NCBI RefSeq assembly: GCF_000720325.1 | Contig: NZ_JOJM01000033.1 | Span: 1-64,000 of the forward strand | Reading direction: 5' to 3' | Origin: Streptomyces sp. NRRL B-1347 | Lineage (GTDB): Bacteria; Actinomycetota; Actinomycetes; Streptomycetales; Streptomycetaceae | Length of the DNA: 64,000 nucleotides | Shown: positions 60,518 through 64,000 of the stretch, piece by piece | Position numbering within the stretch: position 1 is the stretch's first letter | Layout: every line of letters starts with the position of its first letter | Program-made: the position numbers and the translations under genes | The notes under the pieces: model-generated | What the model saw: the letters and a program-made list of their open reading frames with translations, nothing else | Told to the model about the DNA's origin: nothing | Databases searched by the model: none

Positions 60518-61858
60518 ATGAGCCACGACTCCACTGCCGTGCAGGAAGCCGCGGCGCGGAAACTCTCCGGGCGGCGCCGTAGGGAAATCGTCGCGGTGCT
60601 GCTCTTCAGCGGTGGTCCCATCTTCGAGAGTTCCATACCACTCTCCGTGTTCGGCATTGACCGGCAGGACGCGGGAGTGCCCCGGTACCGGCTGCTCGTC
60701 TGTGCCGGTGAAGAGGGGCCGCTGCGCACCACGGGCGGGCTGGAACTCACCGCGCCGCATGGCCTGGAGGCCATCGCGCGAGCCGGCACCGTCGTGGTAC
60801 CGGCGTGGCGGTCCATCACGTCGCCGCCACCGCTGGAGGCACTCGACGCGCTGCGCCGCGCACACGAAGAAGGGGCCCGCATCGTCGGTCTGTGCACCGG
60901 CGCGTTCGTCCTTGCGGCGGCCGGTTTACTGGACGGCCGCCCGGCGACGACGCACTGGATGTACGCGCCGACGCTCGCCAAACGCTATCCGTCCGTCCAC
61001 GTCGACCCGCGCGAGCTGTTCGTCGACGACGGGGACGTACTCACGTCGGCCGGAACCGCGGCCGGAATCGATCTCTGTCTGCACATCGTGCGCACGGATC
61101 ACGGCAACGAGGCGGCGGGCGCGCTCGCCCGCAGGCTCGTCGTGCCGCCGCGCCGCGCGGGCGGCCAGGAGCGCTACCTGGACAGGTCGCTCCCGGAGGA
61201 GATCGGTGCCGACCCGCTGGCCGAGGTCGTCGCCTGGGCGCTCGAACACCTCCACGAGCAGTTCGACGTGGAGACGCTCGCCGCCCGCGCCTACATGAGC
61301 CGCCGCACCTTCGACCGGCGCTTCCGCTCACTGACGGGGAGCGCTCCCCTGCAGTGGCTGATCACCCAGCGGGTGCTCCAGGCGCAGCGGCTCCTGGAGA
61401 CCTCGGACTACTCCGTGGACGAGGTCGCCGGGCGCTGCGGCTTCCGCTCGCCCGTCGCGCTGCGCGGCCACTTCCGGCGCCAGCTCGGGTCGTCGCCCGC
61501 CGCCTACCGCGCCGCGTACCGGGCGCGCAGGCCGCAGAACGAGCGCGGCCTGGACGGCTCCGCCGGAGCGCCGGGCGCCCCGGCGGCCCTGTCCAGCGCG
61601 CCCACCGTGGTCTCGGCCGCGGACGGGCCCGGCGGTCCTGGAGGACCGGGCGGACACGGCGGTCCGGGCGGACACGGTTCCGTGCCGGGTCCGAATCCGG
61701 GCATGGCCCCGGGTCCGGTACCGGCCCAGACCCGGCGTACGGCGGCGGCGAGCGCCTTCGGGGCCTCGGCCTCCCTGGCGATGGACGCGGGCAAGCAGCA
61801 CGCCGATGCGTACGCGCCGGGACGCACGCCGCTCCCCGGCCAGAGGAGCGCGCCGTAG
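60518..61858 (+). CDS. adpA: AdpA, AraC-family master regulator of development
   Basis: A 446-residue transcription factor that switches on morphological differentiation and antibiotic production. N-terminal DJ-1/PfpI-like dimerisation domain (about 20-200; [20 protein letters not shown]) and two AraC HTHs (about 235-330; [21 protein letters not shown] and [21 protein letters not shown]). Codon 137 is TTA (60926-60928), read only by the bldA tRNA, which places translation under developmental control. The C-terminal tail is Gly/Pro/His-rich with [18 protein letters not shown]; it ends PGQRSAP as in other AdpA proteins. GGGGGG is eight bases before the ATG. Confidence 0.96.
   Translation: MSHDSTAVQEAAARKLSGRRRREIVAVLLFSGGPIFESSIPLSVFGIDRQDAGVPRYRLLVCAGEEGPLRTTGGLELTAPHGLEAIARAGTVVVPAWRSITSPPPLEALDALRRAHEEGARIVGLCTGAFVLAAAGLLDGRPATTHWMYAPTLAKRYPSVHVDPRELFVDDGDVLTSAGTAAGIDLCLHIVRTDHGNEAAGALARRLVVPPRRAGGQERYLDRSLPEEIGADPLAEVVAWALEHLHEQFDVETLAARAYMSRRTFDRRFRSLTGSAPLQWLITQRVLQAQRLLETSDYSVDEVAGRCGFRSPVALRGHFRRQLGSSPAAYRAAYRARRPQNERGLDGSAGAPGAPAALSSAPTVVSAADGPGGPGGPGGHGGPGGHGSVPGPNPGMAPGPVPAQTRRTAAASAFGASASLAMDAGKQHADAYAPGRTPLPGQRSAP
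60926..60928 (+). other. TTA codon (bldA target) in adpA
   Basis: In-frame TTA (Leu137). TTA is very rare in Streptomyces genes, and the one in adpA is a conserved control point: it needs the bldA tRNA-Leu(UAA). Confidence 0.95.
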
Positions 61859-61868
61859 GGTTGGGCGC

Positions 61869-62471
61869 ATGAACGATCGCATGGTGTGGATCGACTGCGA
61901 GATGACCGGGCTCTCGCTGACGGATGACGCACTTATCGAGGTGGCCGCCCTGGTCACCGACTCGGAACTGAACGTACTCGGCGAAGGTGTGGACATCGTG
62001 ATCCGCCCGCCGGACGGAGCGCTGGAGACCATGCCCGAGGTGGTGCGGCAGATGCACACCACCTCGGGTCTCCTCGACGAGCTGTCCGGCGGCACCACGC
62101 TCGCCGCCGCCGAGGAGCAGGTCCTCGACTACATCCGTCAGCATGTGAAGGAGCCCCGCAAGGCCCCGCTGTGCGGTAACTCGGTCGGCACGGACCGCGG
62201 CTTCCTGCTGCGGGACATGCCGACCCTGGAGGACTTCCTGCACTACCGGATCGTCGACGTCTCCTCGATCAAGGAGCTCGCCCGGCGCTGGTATCCGCGG
62301 GCCTACTTCAACAGCCCGGACAAGAACGGCAACCACCGGGCGCTCGCCGACATCCGCGAATCCATCGCCGAGCTGCGGTACTACCGCGAGGCGATCTTCG
62401 TCCCGCAGCCGGGCCCCGACTCGGACACGGCGAAGTCGATCGCGGCGAAGCACGTACTGCCCGCAACCTAG
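61869..62471 (+). CDS. orn: Oligoribonuclease
   Basis: A 200-residue DEDDh 3'-5' exonuclease that degrades di- to penta-ribonucleotides, ending mRNA decay and clearing pGpG. Motifs: [20 protein letters not shown] (Asp-Glu), [16 protein letters not shown] (Asp) and [14 protein letters not shown] (His-Asp). ATG at 61869, 10 bases after the adpA stop. In Streptomyces (ornA) its loss slows growth and impairs aerial mycelium, and it is always next to adpA. Confidence 0.96.
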   Translation: MNDRMVWIDCEMTGLSLTDDALIEVAALVTDSELNVLGEGVDIVIRPPDGALETMPEVVRQMHTTSGLLDELSGGTTLAAAEEQVLDYIRQHVKEPRKAPLCGNSVGTDRGFLLRDMPTLEDFLHYRIVDVSSIKELARRWYPRAYFNSPDKNGNHRALADIRESIAELRYYREAIFVPQPGPDSDTAKSIAAKHVLPAT

Positions 62472-62495
62472 GCGGCCCGCGGGCCTGGCGTACGG

Positions 62496-62534
62496 GGTCC
62501 GCAAAAGGGGTGCGCGAGCACCCCTTCGGACCCT
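62496..62534 (+). terminator. Stacked-hairpin terminator after orn
   Basis: Outer stem GGGTCCG/CGGACCC (62496-62502 with 62528-62534) encloses inner stem GGGGTGC/GCACCCC (62508-62514 with 62519-62525). TGTACACTTTTTC follows, giving a T-run and possibly the tRNA promoter -10 (TACACT at 62537-62542). Confidence 0.75.
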
Positions 62535-62550
62535 GTACACTTTTTCTCGG

Positions 62551-62579
62551 CCGGTCAGAAGAAACACAAAAGACCGGCT
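62551..62579 (+). other. Inverted repeat in the tRNA leader
   Basis: GCCGGTC (62551-62557) and GACCGGC (62573-62579) flank an A-rich loop just before the tRNA. It may pair in the primary transcript and guide 5' processing. Confidence 0.4.
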
Positions 62580-62582
62580 CAT

Positions 62583-62656
62583 GGTGGGTGTAGCTCAGTT
62601 GGTAGAGCACCTGGTTGTGGTCCAGGTGGCCGCGGGTTCAAGTCCCGTCACTCACC
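62583..62656 (+). tRNA. tRNA-His (GTG)
   Basis: Cloverleaf by eye: acceptor GTGGGTG (62584-62590) with CACTCAC (62649-62655), one G-T pair; D-arm AGCTCAGTTGGTAGAGC; anticodon stem-loop CCTGG-TTGTGGT-CCAGG with anticodon GTG; T-loop GGGTTCAAGTCCC. Start is set at 62583 to include the extra G(-1) that pairs with C73 (62656), as in histidine tRNAs. The CCA end is not encoded. Confidence 0.96.
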
Positions 62657-62666
62657 CTGATCGGCA

Positions 62667-62696
62667 AAGGCCGGTCCGCTTCGGCGGACCGGCCTT
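62667..62696 (+). terminator. Terminator after tRNA-His
   Basis: A perfect 13-bp stem with a TTCG loop (62667-62679 with 62684-62696), eleven bases after the tRNA. Confidence 0.88.
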
Positions 62697-62761
62697 CGTC
62701 ATGTTCAGGGCAGCACCCTCCAGGGCGACGGGCCGAGGAGGCCATGCCCGGGGTGGCATGT

Positions 62762-63817
62762 TCAGGACGATGCGCGGTGGACCAGATCCGTCGGCAGCAC
62801 GATCTGCTGCCGGGCCAGGCGGCGGGCCGCCGCCGGACGGGGATCGGCGATCTCCGCGAGCAGGACGTCCGTCATCACGCGGCCCATCTCCACTATGGGC
62901 TGGCGCACACTCGTCAGCGGCGGATCCATGTGGCGGGCGATCGCCGAGTCGTCGAAGCCCACCAGGGCCACGTCGTCCGGTATGCGGCGGCCCGCCCGGC
63001 GCAGCACCTGACGGGCGCCCGCCGCCATCACGTCCGACGCGGCGAAGACCGCGTCCAGGTCCGGCCTGCGCGCGAGCAGGTCCGCCATGGCCCGCCTGCC
63101 GCCCTCCTCGGTGAAGTCGGCGGGCGCCGTCAGGGCCTCGTCCGGCTCGTACCCGGCCTCCGCCAGGGCGTCGCGGTAGCCGTCGAGGCGCCGCTGCGCC
63201 CCGTACACGTCCAGACGGCCGGTGATCGTGGCTATCCTGCGGCGGCCCCGGGCCAGCAAATGGGTGACGGCGGCGCGGGCCCCCGCGAAGTTGTCGGAGT
63301 CCACCGAGGCCAGCGGCTCGTCGGCGCGGCGGCGGCCGCTGATCACCGCCGGTATCTCCAGCTGCTGCAGGAGGTCCGGCAGCGGGTCGTCCGCGTGCAC
63401 CGACACAAGCAGGACGCCGTCCACACGGTGCGCCGACAGGTACTGGGCGAGCCGGCGGCGCTCCCGGTCGCCGCCCGCGAAGGTCAGCAGGAGCTGCAGA
63501 TCGGTGTCCGCGAGCGCGACCCCCACGCCGTGGATGATGTCCGAGAAGTACGGCTCGGCGAAGAACCGCGACTCGGGCTCGGGAACGACCACGGCGATCG
63601 AGTCCGTACGGTTCGCGGCGAGCGCCCGGGCCGCGGTGTTCGGCACGTACCCCAGCTCGGCGACGGCCTCCTCCACGGCGGCGCGGGTGTGCGCGCTCAC
63701 CCGGGGCGAGCCGTTGATCACCCGGGACACCGTCCCCCGGCCGACGCCCGCGCGCGCGGCCACCTCTTCCAGCGTGGGCCGCCCCCCGCTGCGCCCCTTG
63801 GGCTGACGACTCCCCAT
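62762..63817 (-). CDS. cebR: CebR-type LacI regulator of cellobiose/cello-oligosaccharide genes
   Basis: A 351-residue LacI repressor: HTH TLEEVAARAGVGRGTVSRVIN at about residues 15-35, then a sugar-binding domain (TDSIAVVVPEPESRFFAEPY ... DVALVGFDDSAIARHM). Position after adpA-orn-tRNA-His and the site TGGGAGCGCTCCCA at 63951 identify it as CebR, which represses the cebEFG-bglC uptake and hydrolysis genes until cellobiose or cellotriose binds. Those genes would lie to the right of the window on the plus strand. Confidence 0.9.
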   Translation of the reverse strand: MGSRQPKGRSGGRPTLEEVAARAGVGRGTVSRVINGSPRVSAHTRAAVEEAVAELGYVPNTAARALAANRTDSIAVVVPEPESRFFAEPYFSDIIHGVGVALADTDLQLLLTFAGGDRERRRLAQYLSAHRVDGVLLVSVHADDPLPDLLQQLEIPAVISGRRRADEPLASVDSDNFAGARAAVTHLLARGRRRIATITGRLDVYGAQRRLDGYRDALAEAGYEPDEALTAPADFTEEGGRRAMADLLARRPDLDAVFAASDVMAAGARQVLRRAGRRIPDDVALVGFDDSAIARHMDPPLTSVRQPIVEMGRVMTDVLLAEIADPRPAAARRLARQQIVLPTDLVHRASS

Positions 63818-63906
63818 CAGTGCCTCCCCACGACGCGAAATCTAACAGCCGGGCCCCGGCCACCAGCGACGGCGCCGACGGCCCGCAACTCCTGCCGTCC
63901 GGTGCC

Positions 63907-63935
63907 TTGACACCCCCGCAGCGAGCCGTAACCCT
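63907..63935 (+). promoter_or_regulatory. Probable promoter reading out of the window
   Basis: TTGACA at 63907-63912 is a consensus -35; the -10 about 17 bases later is weak (TAACCC region). The CebR operator follows, as expected for a repressed plus-strand promoter of cebE. Confidence 0.45.
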
Positions 63936-63950
63936 TCAAGGCATCAAACA

Positions 63951-63964
63951 TGGGAGCGCTCCCA
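63951..63964. promoter_or_regulatory. CebR operator
   Basis: TGGGAGCGCTCCCA is a perfect 14-bp palindrome identical to the published CebR consensus. It lies 134 bases from the cebR start and near the right edge. Confidence 0.93.
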
Positions 63965-64000
63965 CCCTACCCGGCTCTTTCACGATCCGCACGCTCCGTC

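Noticed and set aside
60367..60981. Minus-strand frame overlapping the 5' part of adpA
   Set aside because: Considered as an antisense regulator gene, but the product has no recognisable features; a non-coding antisense RNA cannot be judged from sequence.
61624..61680. Short repeats in adpA as a CRISPR-like or tandem repeat array
   Set aside because: They are in-frame Gly-Pro/His codons within a protein tail, too short and irregular for an array.

Overview
The window reads as core chromosome of a Streptomyces species. It is very GC rich with strong third-position G/C, uses many GTG and some TTG starts, and has 4-base ATGA/GTGA gene overlaps. It carries an adpA gene with a TTA (bldA-dependent) codon, followed by oligoribonuclease, a tRNA-His and a CebR-type regulator. 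As I remember it, the order citrate synthase - recD2 - ribose operon ... leucine-catabolic operon - des cluster - hexosaminidase - glmS - adpA - orn - cebR matches the conserved region around SCO2736-SCO2794 of S. coelicolor. I see no prophage, insertion sequence or CRISPR array.

Layout. 1-3919: citrate synthase and RecD2 helicase, both on the minus strand. 4045-10172: ribose operon, LacI regulator - RbsA - fused RbsC/RbsB - ribokinase - RbsD, with two LacI-type operators in front and a strong terminator behind. 10337-15144: a DUF937 protein, then a three-gene minus-strand operon (Gfo/Idh/MocA oxidoreductase, DUF993 aldolase-like protein, sugar isomerase/epimerase) divergent from its own LacI regulator. 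15350-22923: a small protein, a MarR-GNAT fusion, a second isomerase/epimerase, a regulator with two MerR domains coupled to an EamA exporter, a LysR regulator, a GH3 N-acetylglucosaminidase-like enzyme and a lipoprotein. 23015-31807: secreted S37 tripeptidyl aminopeptidase, two small secreted proteins of unknown function, a TetR/Rid-family pair around a 24-bp palindrome, a fused double ABC exporter and a secreted beta-lactamase-like serine hydrolase. 31941-37931: TPP-dependent decarboxylase, ureohydrolase and sodium:solute symporter with a PucR regulator, best read as a guanidino-compound (arginine-derived) degradation unit. 37992-41818: phosphatase-like protein, CDF transporter, acyl-CoA thioesterase II and acyl-CoA dehydrogenase. 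41909-48302: TetR regulator divergent from a leucine/isovalerate operon (acyl-CoA carboxylase beta and alpha, HMG-CoA lyase, acyl-CoA dehydrogenase). 48349-52878: the desferrioxamine locus. 52904-64000: GH20 hexosaminidase, DUF4429 protein, GlmS, GPR1/FUN34/YaaH transporter, universal stress protein, AdpA, oligoribonuclease, tRNA-His and CebR with its operator near the right edge.

The most unusual region is the desferrioxamine locus. Both iron boxes and the siderophore-binding lipoprotein DesE look intact, but the biosynthetic genes do not. DesA has Ala where the PLP-binding Lys of the His-Lys motif belongs and has lost other PLP-site motifs. DesB is short, lacks two internal blocks and has altered cofactor motifs. 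DesC has lost Asn/Pro positions of its acyl-CoA motif. desD is reduced to a GTG start followed by six sense codons and a stop. All remaining frames stay open and keep Streptomyces codon usage. The simplest reading is a strain that keeps uptake of ferrioxamines but has lost synthesis, but recruitment of desABC to another role cannot be excluded from sequence alone.
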